Shown one piece after another: positions 1 to 5,624 of a stretch of 7,216 nt of DNA. The DNA comes from Pseudomonadota bacterium (GTDB lineage: Bacteria; Pseudomonadota; Alphaproteobacteria; Sphingomonadales; Sphingomonadaceae). The translations under genes were made by a program, and so were the position numbers. The notes beneath the pieces were generated by a model. It had not been told where the DNA came from. It searched no databases and was given only the letters and a program-made list of their open reading frames with translations. Every line of letters starts with the position of its first letter. The stretch's first letter is position 1. The stretch spans positions 1 through 7,216 of the forward strand of contig JAFAEZ010000138.1 of assembly GCA_023423775.1 (NCBI GenBank), in the 5' to 3' direction.

Positions 1-65
1 GTGCGGCGCTGCGGGCCGCGCGCCTCGCCGCGTCCGCCCTGCGGCGACGTATTGCGGCTGCCTGA
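1..65 (+). CDS. possible C-terminal end of an upstream gene
   Basis: Reading from base 3, the frame gives about twenty residues (AALRAARLAASALRRRIAAA) and then a TGA stop at 63-65. An Ala/Arg/Leu-rich helix of this kind is a common protein tail in high-GC bacteria, so this may be the 3' end of a gene that starts outside the window. The other two forward frames are also open here, and random high-GC sequence often looks like this. The fragment is too short to name a family. It is offered as a possibility only. Confidence 0.25.
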   Translation, partial: AALRAARLAASALRRRIAAA

Positions 66-136
66 GCCGGGAGGGCGCCCGCCGGGACGGCGCGGTCCGC
101 GGGACGAAGGGGGCTTGGGCACGAGGACCTCCAGAG

Positions 137-156
137 CGGTTGCGCTCGGGCAACCG
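137..156. repeat. perfect inverted repeat upstream of the response regulator
   Basis: A seven-base arm CGGTTGC (137-143) and its exact complement GCAACCG (150-156) flank a six-base loop. It lies about 100 bases upstream of the response regulator start. No T-run follows on either strand, so a classical intrinsic terminator is unlikely. It could be an operator or an RNA hairpin in the leader. The rest of the stretch from 66 to 256 shows no convincing gene or promoter. Confidence 0.4.
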
Positions 157-238
157 GATGATGAAACACGCCAGAGCGCGGGACGCTCCGGGATACCGGG
201 GACGGCTCCGCTCGTTGCTCGAACAGATCGATCATCCC

Positions 239-244
239 GGGAGG
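239..244 (+). promoter_or_regulatory. putative ribosome binding site for the response regulator
   Basis: The purine run GGGAGG lies 12 bases before the ATG at 257. The spacing is somewhat long, but the site supports this start over the ATGs at 158 and 161 and the TTG at 140, which have no such motif. Confidence 0.4.
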
Positions 245-256
245 CCCTCGCCCTAT

Positions 257-685
257 ATGTTGTTTGCCAAGCGTGAAAGGACAATCCGGCGCATCCTCGT
301 CGTCGAGGACGAGCCGCTGGTGGCGTTCGACAACGAGCATCAGCTCGGCGAAGCCGGTTATGAAGTGGTGGCGACCGTCGATACGCTGGCCGAGGCGGCG
401 CGTGTGCTGAAGGCTGAAGCGGTCGACCTCGTGCTGTGCGACATCGGATTGAGCGGCGAGGGGGACGGGCTCGACGTCGCCCGGGTAGCGGCTGCGAAAG
501 GCGTGACGGTGCTGTTCGTCAGCGGCAACGCGCCGCCCGACGCGCAGGGGCTGGCGATCGGCTGCCTCGCCAAGCCCTATAGCGAGAAGCAATTGAAAGC
601 GGCGCTCGAGATACTGGACCGCACCTTGCAGGGGCGCACGGTGAAAAAGCTGCCGAGCGGCCTCAGCCTCTATCCCGCTTCCTGA
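257..685 (+). CDS. single-domain response regulator (receiver domain only)
   Basis: This 142-residue cytoplasmic protein is a CheY-like receiver with no output domain. The visible receiver residues are the acidic pair E17-D18 in ILVVEDEP, the phospho-acceptor D62 in LVLCDIGLSG, the Ser at the Thr/Ser position (S89 in LFVSGN) and the invariant K106 in CLAKPYS. After the receiver only a polar tail of about 20 residues remains, so it probably works by binding a partner protein or relaying phosphate rather than binding DNA. The ATG at 257 is chosen because the domain begins 12 residues later and a GGGAGG motif lies upstream. The frame is open to the window edge, so a longer N-terminus cannot be excluded, but those residues look non-coding. 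The usual switch aromatic before the Lys appears to be Cys103. No histidine kinase is in the window. The gene overlaps the 3' end of the oxygenase gene by 16 bp. The family call is firm; pathway and partner are unknown. Confidence 0.9.
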   Translation: MLFAKRERTIRRILVVEDEPLVAFDNEHQLGEAGYEVVATVDTLAEAARVLKAEAVDLVLCDIGLSGEGDGLDVARVAAAKGVTVLFVSGNAPPDAQGLAIGCLAKPYSEKQLKAALEILDRTLQGRTVKKLPSGLSLYPAS

Positions 686-1818
686 AGCGCGACTTCCACC
701 TGCTGGTGGAAGGCGTAGACGCCGGTTTCGAGCGTGCCAAGCGTCACTTCCTCGATCGCGCCGGAGGCGAGTCCTTCCTGGCCGAGCGCGGCAGCGCGGA
801 AATCCTCGCCGCCGAACGTGCCTTCGTCGAGCAGGGTCCAGCTCTTCGCCCAATGCGCTTCCTCCTCGGGTGAGGCGGGCGCCTGCGGGATCAGCATGAA
901 ATCCTCGACCAGGGTGCGCCCGACCGACTGCGGCATCAGGGTCATGACATTTACATAGTCCGGACTGACCACGATCACGGTGGCGGGGAAGAGCTGGTAG
1001 GCGAAGGTGATGGCGCCGCGCAGGGCGGTCCAGTCGTCGGCATCGATCCGGGCGAGATAGTCGGCGCGGCCGACCGCCGAGCGCTGGTGCGGGCCGATCA
1101 TGTCCGCCGCGGTGACCCCGTCGGCGAAGAACTTGCCGATGCTGGCGCTGTGCAGCCGCTGGACATGATAGCTTTCCAGGAACGCGTCCATGATCAGCTT
1201 CCAGTTGGAGGCGACGTCGTGGACATGGCGGCGGTAGAGGTGATGGCCGGAGAGGCCGAAAGCATCGAATTCCGGCGCGAGCGCCTGCGCGCCTGCGAAG
1301 TCGGCGGCCGGATTGCGGGCGAACCAGATCAGGCCGCTCGCCTCATGGCATGGCAGCTCGACGAGATGGTGGCCGGCCTTGTCGAGGCCGGGAAAGCTGT
1401 CGGCGCGCGGAACGCCGGCCAGCGCGCCGTCCAGCGCATAGGCCCAGGCGTGATAAGGGCAGATGAGGCGCGGCGCGCATTGCACTTCGACGCCCTCGAC
1501 CAGACGGGTGCCGCGGTGCCGGCAGACATTGTAGAAGACGTGCGCCTTTCCGGCCTTGTCCCGGCTGATCAGCAGCGGCACGCCGAAGCCGTCATGGGGC
1601 ACCGCCATGTTGGGCCGCGGCAGCAGGGCCGACGGGGCGATCACCTGCGGCAGGCGCGCGAAGATCCGCTCCTGCTCCGCGGCGAAGCGATTTGGATCGA
1701 TATAGACGCGGGCCGGGACACGGGTGATGGCGTCGCCATGGCTGTTCTCACCCGCCGCGACGGCGTGGGCGAGCGCGAGCTGGCCGGCGGTCGGCCGCTG
1801 CCGGATCGGGGCGTCCAT
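670..1818 (-). CDS. Rieske non-heme iron oxygenase, alpha (catalytic) subunit
   Basis: This 382-residue protein has the architecture of aromatic ring-hydroxylating oxygenase alpha subunits, which use O2 and reductant to hydroxylate or demethylate organic substrates. The N-terminal Rieske [2Fe-2S] domain shows C99-x-H101 (NVCRHRGTRL) and C120-x2-H123 (CPYHAWAY). The C-terminal catalytic domain shows the mononuclear iron ligands H218 and H223 (ESYHVQRLH) and a likely D339 (GGEDF), plus D211 in the NW...MDAFLE segment, which normally bridges electron transfer between subunits. All key residues are present, so the enzyme should be active. The start at 1818 removes a Cys/Ser-rich 36-residue extension that would overlap the divergent permease gene; no strong Shine-Dalgarno motif is visible at either start. 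No beta subunit, ferredoxin or reductase is nearby, so electrons must come from proteins encoded elsewhere. The substrate cannot be read from the sequence; aromatic acids and quaternary amines are both possible for this family. Confidence 0.9.
   Translation of the reverse strand: MDAPIRQRPTAGQLALAHAVAAGENSHGDAITRVPARVYIDPNRFAAEQERIFARLPQVIAPSALLPRPNMAVPHDGFGVPLLISRDKAGKAHVFYNVCRHRGTRLVEGVEVQCAPRLICPYHAWAYALDGALAGVPRADSFPGLDKAGHHLVELPCHEASGLIWFARNPAADFAGAQALAPEFDAFGLSGHHLYRRHVHDVASNWKLIMDAFLESYHVQRLHSASIGKFFADGVTAADMIGPHQRSAVGRADYLARIDADDWTALRGAITFAYQLFPATVIVVSPDYVNVMTLMPQSVGRTLVEDFMLIPQAPASPEEEAHWAKSWTLLDEGTFGGEDFRAAALGQEGLASGAIEEVTLGTLETGVYAFHQQVEVALQEAG
693..712. repeat. perfect 8-bp hairpin inside the oxygenase 3' end, just after the response regulator stop
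   Basis: Arm CTTCCACC (693-700), loop TGCT, and arm GGTGGAAG (705-712) form a perfect stem-loop. It begins seven bases after the TGA of the response regulator and lies within the last codons of the opposing oxygenase gene. There is no T-run after it on the plus strand. A role in ending or protecting the response regulator transcript is inferred from its position only. Confidence 0.45.
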
Positions 1819-1889
1819 GAAGGCAGGGTGCGACGACCGACCGCAGAAGGCAAGCGTCCGGCTACACGAAAGGGGCTGGTCGGCTCCCG
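1819..1889. promoter_or_regulatory. divergent intergenic region, oxygenase / AmpG-like permease
   Basis: These 71 bases separate the two divergent start codons and must hold the promoters or control sites for both genes, unless promoters lie inside the coding regions. I see no convincing -35/-10 pair. A purine run AAAGGGG at 1869-1875 is the only candidate Shine-Dalgarno motif for the permease, and its 14-base spacing to the ATG at 1890 is long. Confidence 0.4.
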
Positions 1890-3272
1890 ATGAGCGGTTA
1901 CAAGATGCGCATGGATCAAGCCGCATCGACCGCGCCCCGTGACTGGCGCAGCCGCCTCCCTGAGGGAATTCGCCCCTATACCGAAGGGGCGCCGATCGCG
2001 GCCTTCTTCCTCGGCGTCTCTTCGGGCTTCCCGTTCGCGATGATCGGCGCGACGCTGACCACGCGTCTCGCCCAGGAAGGCATCACCAAGTCGACGGTGA
2101 CGACCTTCGCGCTCGCCTTCCTGGTCTACAATCTGAAATTCCTGTGGGCCTGGATGATCGACGGCATCAAACTGCCGATCCTCGGGCGGCTCGGGCAGCG
2201 CCTGTCCTGGCTGATCTTCGCGGGCGTGCTCGTCATGGCCGCGGTCGCGAACCTCGCCCTCCAGGATCCGAGCGCGAATATCTATCAGACTGCCATCGCA
2301 GCGATCCTGGTGGGCGTCGCGGGGGCGACCTACGACATCGTCATCGACGGCTACCGGATCGAGCTGCTCGAGCCGCGCCAGCTCGGCGTCGGCTCGGGCA
2401 TGTCGCAATATGGTTGGCGGATCGGCTCCACGGCTGCCGGAGCGCTCGCGCTGGTGCTCGCCGCGCGGGTGGGCTGGGAGGCGGCCTATCTCACCTGCAC
2501 CCTGTTCGCGCTGCCCGCGATTCTCACCGGCTTCGTGATGGGCGAGCCCGAGCGTCATCGCGAGCCGACCGAGCGCAAGGGCATTGGCGAGGCCTTCGCT
2601 GCCGTGATCGGGCCGTTCGCGGAATTCTTCCAGCGCAACGGCGCCTGGCTCGTCCTGCTGTTCATCCTGCTGCACAAGATCGGCGACACGCTCGCCAATC
2701 TGGTGCTGCGGCTGCTGCTCGACGACATGGGCTACAGCAATGACGAGATCGCAATCTACGATGTCGGCGTCGGCTTCTGGGCTTATCTGATCGGCATCTT
2801 CATCGGCGGCGTGCTCTATGCCCAGATCGGCATGAAGCGCTCGGTGATGCTGAGCCTCATTCTGATGGGCGTTTCCAATGCCAGCTTCGCGCTGCTGGCG
2901 GCCACAGGCAAATCGAACCTGGGCCTCGCCGGCGTAATGCTGTTCGAGAACATCGCCAGCGGCATCGGCGGCGTCGTCGTCGTCGCTTATTTCTCGGCGC
3001 TGACTGACCTTCGCTTCACCGCGTCGCAATATGCCCTGATCTCAGCCGCGGCGAGCGTGGTCGGGCGCTTCCTCACCGGCACCACCGCAGGCGCCTTGGT
3101 CGAGGAGATCGGCTACGTGAACTTCTATTGGCTGACCACGGCCGCGGCGCTGCCCGGCATCGTCCTGTTCTGGCTGATGATGCGCGCCGGACTGATCGAC
3201 GCCTCGATGGGCACGGCCGGCGTGGTCGGGGAAGGCGACGCGCGGCGAGAGGGCGCTCAGGACGGCGGCTGA
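1890..3272 (+). CDS. AmpG-like major facilitator superfamily permease
   Basis: This 460-residue inner-membrane protein has about twelve hydrophobic segments and resembles AmpG, the proton-driven importer of anhydro-muropeptides in cell wall recycling. AmpG-like signatures include NLKFLWAWMIDGI with LPILGRLGQR (about 81-104), ATYDIVIDGYRIELL (146-160), GMSQYGWRIGS (170-180), and the C-terminal half LFENIASGIGG, FTASQYALISA and GRFLTGTTAGALVEEIGYVNFYW (about 351-414). The length fits the family (E. coli AmpG is 491 residues). The N-terminus could begin at the ATG at 1890, 1905 or 1911; 1890 is the longest with a possible ribosome site. No beta-lactamase, ampR, ampD or nagZ is adjacent, so the substrate is not confirmed; related permeases in this branch of the superfamily carry other solutes. 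The gene is divergent from the Rieske oxygenase, and its 3' end overlaps folC by 16 bp. The family is secure and the substrate is inferred. Confidence 0.85.
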   Translation: MSGYKMRMDQAASTAPRDWRSRLPEGIRPYTEGAPIAAFFLGVSSGFPFAMIGATLTTRLAQEGITKSTVTTFALAFLVYNLKFLWAWMIDGIKLPILGRLGQRLSWLIFAGVLVMAAVANLALQDPSANIYQTAIAAILVGVAGATYDIVIDGYRIELLEPRQLGVGSGMSQYGWRIGSTAAGALALVLAARVGWEAAYLTCTLFALPAILTGFVMGEPERHREPTERKGIGEAFAAVIGPFAEFFQRNGAWLVLLFILLHKIGDTLANLVLRLLLDDMGYSNDEIAIYDVGVGFWAYLIGIFIGGVLYAQIGMKRSVMLSLILMGVSNASFALLAATGKSNLGLAGVMLFENIASGIGGVVVVAYFSALTDLRFTASQYALISAAASVVGRFLTGTTAGALVEEIGYVNFYWLTTAAALPGIVLFWLMMRAGLIDASMGTAGVVGEGDARREGAQDGG

Positions 3273-4588
3273 TCGTTCTTCCGCAGCACCTCGCCCGCAA
3301 GATAGAGCGAGCCGAGGATCAGCACGATCGGCGGATGAGCGCGGTCGGCGTGGCGCGCGATCCAGGTCAGCGCGCCTTCGACGTCGGTTGACGGCACCGC
3401 GCTGAGCCCGGCCTCACGGGCGGCGGCGGCCAGCGCCGCCGGGCTGTGGTGAGCGTGGCGCTCGATCGGCACCGTGTGGATGGTGATCGCGCGGTTGCGG
3501 AACGGCTTCAGCACGCCCGCCGCGTCCTTATTCTCGAGCAGCCCGAAGACGATGTGAAACGGGCGATCGGCCGGCACATGGGCGCGGAAGAAATCGGCGA
3601 TCGCGCGCGCCGCCGCCGGATTGTGGCCGCCGTCCAGCCACAGCTCCGCGCCGCGCGGCAGCTTGTCGTGCAGCGGCCCGGCGGCGAGCTTCTGCAGCCG
3701 CGCCGGCCATTCGGCCCAACCCATCGCCGCGCGCAACGCCGAATCGCGCACCGGCACCGCTTTCTGGTGGCGCAGCATGGCGATGGCGAGGCCGGCGTTC
3801 AGCGCCTGGTGGGCGCCGTGCAGGCGGTGGGGCAAGGGCAGTTCGAGCTTGCCCTGCTCGTCGCGATAATGGAGCTGGTGCTGGTAGGAAGCGGCGTCCC
3901 AATTGGCGCCGCGCGGCATCCATGTGGCGCCGGCCTCGTGCGCGGCGCGGCCGACGCTCTCGGCGACGCGCTCCGGATAATGCTGGGTGACGAGCGGCAC
4001 GCCCCTTTTGGCGATGCCCGCTTTCTCGACGGCGATGCCCTCGATCGTGGGGCCGAGGAAGCCCTGGTGGTCGAGGCCGAGTTGCGTGATGCCGCAGACG
4101 ACCGGATCGGGGATGACGTTGGTCGCGTCGAGCCGCCCGCCGAGCCCGACCTCCACGATGCAGGCGTCGGCCGGTGCCCGCGAGAAAGCGAGGAAGGCGG
4201 CCGCGGTCGTCACTTCGAAGAAGGTGGGGGCGATATCGCGGGCCGCGTCGAGCGTCTCGGCGAGCAGCTCGGCGAGGGCCTCGTCCTCGATCAGATGTCC
4301 CTCCACCCGGATGCGCTCGTTGAAGCGGACGAGGTGCGGGCTGGTATAGACATGCGCCTTCAGCCCCGTCGCCTCGATCGCCGCACGCAGGAAGGCGCAG
4401 GTCGATCCCTTGCCGTTGGTGCCGGCGACGTGGAAGACCGGCGGCAAGTCGCGTTCCGGATTGCCGAGCCGGTCGAGCAAAGCGGAGATGCGCTCGAGGC
4501 CGAGAACGTCGGCGGCCGGGGACAAGGCGGCCAGCCGGTCGAGCTGGTGCTGGACGAGCGGGCTGTCGGAGACCGCGTGGTCGGCCAT
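3257..4588 (-). CDS. folC: bifunctional dihydrofolate synthase / folylpolyglutamate synthase
   Basis: FolC is a cytoplasmic ATP-dependent ligase that adds L-glutamate to dihydropteroate to make dihydrofolate, and then adds further glutamates to reduced folates. The 443-residue protein has the Mur-ligase-type fold markers: P-loop HVAGTNGKGST (53-63), YTSPHLVRFNERI (81-93), EVGLGGRLDATN (146-157), LGLDHQGFLGPTIEGIAVEKAGI (170-192, with K189 at the position of the carbamylated Lys), WPARLQ (294-299), DGGHNPAA (319-326) and GSLYLAGEVLR (426-436). Length is usual (E. coli 422). The ATG at 4588 follows a GGAGG site by nine bases. It lies 102 bases downstream of accD in the same direction, the common alphaproteobacterial accD-folC order, and its end overlaps the opposing permease gene by 16 bp. 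All motifs are intact, so it is probably functional and essential. Confidence 0.96.
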   Translation of the reverse strand: MADHAVSDSPLVQHQLDRLAALSPAADVLGLERISALLDRLGNPERDLPPVFHVAGTNGKGSTCAFLRAAIEATGLKAHVYTSPHLVRFNERIRVEGHLIEDEALAELLAETLDAARDIAPTFFEVTTAAAFLAFSRAPADACIVEVGLGGRLDATNVIPDPVVCGITQLGLDHQGFLGPTIEGIAVEKAGIAKRGVPLVTQHYPERVAESVGRAAHEAGATWMPRGANWDAASYQHQLHYRDEQGKLELPLPHRLHGAHQALNAGLAIAMLRHQKAVPVRDSALRAAMGWAEWPARLQKLAAGPLHDKLPRGAELWLDGGHNPAAARAIADFFRAHVPADRPFHIVFGLLENKDAAGVLKPFRNRAITIHTVPIERHAHHSPAALAAAAREAGLSAVPSTDVEGALTWIARHADRAHPPIVLILGSLYLAGEVLRKNDQPPS

Positions 4589-4597
4589 CTTAAAGCC

Positions 4598-4602
4598 CCT
4601 CC
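4598..4602 (-). promoter_or_regulatory. folC ribosome binding site lying in a hairpin
   Basis: On the minus strand GGAGG ends nine bases before the folC ATG and fixes that start. The site is inside one arm of the 4598-4615 palindrome, so it would be base-paired when the hairpin forms. Confidence 0.65.
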
Positions 4603-4615
4603 CCTTGAGGGGAGG
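4598..4615. repeat. GC-rich palindrome, folC-proximal unit
   Basis: CCTCCCC (4598-4604), loop TTGA and GGGGAGG (4609-4615) form a perfect 7-bp stem with a 4-base loop. It resembles the short GC-rich palindromes scattered between genes in sphingomonad genomes. A similar unit in inverted orientation lies about 45 bases away. Confidence 0.6.
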
Positions 4616-4659
4616 CGTGGGGCCGTTCCGAGCGGCACGACCACAGCCCCGCCCCCCGG

Positions 4660-4683
4660 CCCCCTCCCCTGAAGGGGCGGGGG
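4660..4683. repeat. GC-rich palindrome, accD-proximal unit
   Basis: CCCCC T CCCC (4660-4669 with T at 4665), loop TGAA and GGGG C GGGGG (4674-4683) form a stem of nine pairs broken by one T/C mismatch. It lies eight bases downstream of the accD stop. Its reverse complement closely matches the folC-proximal palindrome, so the two make an inverted pair. No U-tract follows on the minus strand, so it is not a standard intrinsic terminator, though it could stabilise the accD transcript end. Confidence 0.55.
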
Positions 4684-4690
4684 AGCGGGC

Positions 4691-5542
4691 TCACGCTGCG
4701 GCCTTCTGCGGAGCGAGGTAGGCGATCAGCTGGGCGAGTCGCTGGCGCAGGTCCTTGCGGTGGACCACCATGTCGATCATGCCGTGATCGAGCAGATATT
4801 CGGCGCGCTGGAAGCCCTCGGGGAGCTTCTCGCGGATCGTCGATTCGATCACGCGCTGGCCGGCGAAGCCGATCAGGGCGTTGGGCTCCGAAATCTGCAC
4901 GTCGCCGAGCATCGCATAGGAAGCGGTGACGCCCCCGGTGGTCGGGTCGGTGAGCACGACGATATAGGGCAGGCCGGCTTCCTTGAGCTCGGCGATCGCC
5001 ACCGTGGTCTTGGGCATCTGCATGAGCGAGAGGATGCCCTCCTGCATGCGAGCGCCGCCGGCCGCGGTGAAGATGATGTAGGGACAGCGATCGGCGATCG
5101 CCGCGCGTGCGCCCTCGACGAAGGCGGCGCCGACGCCCATGCCCATCGATCCGCCCATGAAGGCGAAGTCCTGGACGCCGATCACGGCGCGCTGCCCTTC
5201 GACCGTGCCGCGCGCGTTCACCAGCGCGTCGACCTCGCCCGTGGCCTGGCGCGCCGCCTTGATGCGGTCGGTGTAGCGCTTGCTGTCGCGGAACTTGAGC
5301 GGGTCTTCCTGGACCTGCGGCGGCGCCAGCAGCTGGAATCCGGGATCGAACAGGCGCTCGAACCGCTGCTTGGGCCCGATCCGGTCATGATGGTCGCAGC
5401 GCGGGCAGACGAAGTCATTCTCCTCCCACTCGCGGGTGAAGATCATGGCCTCGCAGCTGCGGCATTTGTGCCAGAGATTGTCGGGCGTCTCGCGCTTGGG
5501 CAGGAACGGGATGCTCTGGCGAACTCGATTGAGCCAGCTCAT
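4691..5542 (-). CDS. accD: acetyl-CoA carboxylase carboxyltransferase, beta subunit
   Basis: AccD pairs with AccA (not in this window) in the cytoplasmic carboxyltransferase that moves CO2 from carboxy-biotin to acetyl-CoA, giving malonyl-CoA for fatty acid synthesis. The 283-residue protein starts with the characteristic four-Cys zinc ribbon, C27-x2-C30 and C46-x2-C49 (HKCRSC ... VCPRCDHH). It continues with the crotonase-like core: FMGGSMGMGVGAAF (128-141), FTAAGGARMQEGI (158-170), LTDPTTGGVTASYAMLGD (197-214) and IGFAGQRVIE (224-233). Length is normal for the family. The start is supported by AAAGGAG seven bases upstream. It is followed by folC, as in many alphaproteobacteria. Upstream lies pyrF, not the trpF-trpB-trpA block that often precedes accD. 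A possible own promoter lies in the 82-base gap before it. Confidence 0.97.
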   Translation of the reverse strand: MSWLNRVRQSIPFLPKRETPDNLWHKCRSCEAMIFTREWEENDFVCPRCDHHDRIGPKQRFERLFDPGFQLLAPPQVQEDPLKFRDSKRYTDRIKAARQATGEVDALVNARGTVEGQRAVIGVQDFAFMGGSMGMGVGAAFVEGARAAIADRCPYIIFTAAGGARMQEGILSLMQMPKTTVAIAELKEAGLPYIVVLTDPTTGGVTASYAMLGDVQISEPNALIGFAGQRVIESTIREKLPEGFQRAEYLLDHGMIDMVVHRKDLRQRLAQLIAYLAPQKAAA

Positions 5543-5549
5543 GAATAGT

Positions 5550-5556
5550 CTCCTTT
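5550..5556 (-). promoter_or_regulatory. accD ribosome binding site
   Basis: AAAGGAG on the minus strand, seven bases before the accD ATG, is a strong Shine-Dalgarno motif and fixes the start codon. Confidence 0.8.
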
Positions 5557-5586
5557 GCCCGCGCCGATGAAGCGCGCGGCTAATTC

Positions 5587-5592
5587 AGTCAA
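5587..5592 (-). promoter_or_regulatory. possible -35 element upstream of accD
   Basis: TTGACT on the minus strand is a good -35-like hexamer about 45 bases before the accD ATG. No good -10 hexamer lies 16-18 bases downstream; the nearest bases read TCATCG. It may mark a weak promoter that lets accD-folC be expressed apart from pyrF, or it may be chance. Confidence 0.25.
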
Positions 5593-5599
5593 GTTGCCG

Positions 5600-5621
5600 C
5601 GGCCCGCGCAATGGCGGGCCG
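5600..5621 (-). terminator. strong hairpin just after pyrF (possible terminator without U-tract)
   Basis: CGGCCCGC (5600-5607), a six-base loop and GCGGGCCG (5614-5621) form a perfect 8-bp, all G/C stem three bases past the pyrF stop. On the minus strand it is followed by CGGCAACTTGAC, so there is no U-run. It could end or stabilise the lapA-pyrF transcript and thereby split it from accD. Terminator function is inferred from position. Confidence 0.45.
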
Positions 5622-5624
5622 GGA

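Noticed and set aside
1..276. Open frame of 91 codons at the left edge
   Set aside because: Arg/Gly/Pro-rich with no domain; it runs into the start of the response regulator in another frame and has no start signal. It looks like non-coding high-GC sequence.
1837..1883. CCGACC and GGTCGG as an operator pair between the divergent genes
   Set aside because: Six-base arms 35 bases apart in GC-rich DNA are expected by chance, and the arms do not extend.
1819..1926. A 36-residue N-terminal extension of the oxygenase
   Set aside because: It would overlap the divergent permease start, is Cys/Ser-rich and unlike the family's N-terminus, and has no ribosome site. The internal ATG at 1818 gives the usual length.
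1641..3029. Long open frame (462 codons) on the minus strand opposite the permease
   Set aside because: The product is rich in His, Arg, Glu and Asp with no family features, and the permease on the other strand is strongly supported. It is a codon-bias shadow.
3446..4672. Long open frame (408 codons) on the plus strand opposite folC
   Set aside because: It is antisense to a well-supported gene, its product is Arg/Asp/Ala/Gly-rich with no recognisable domain, and long antisense frames are expected in high-GC genes with G/C third positions.
4760..5548. Open frame of 262 codons on the plus strand opposite accD
   Set aside because: Antisense to a clear accD; composition shows a shadow with no domain.
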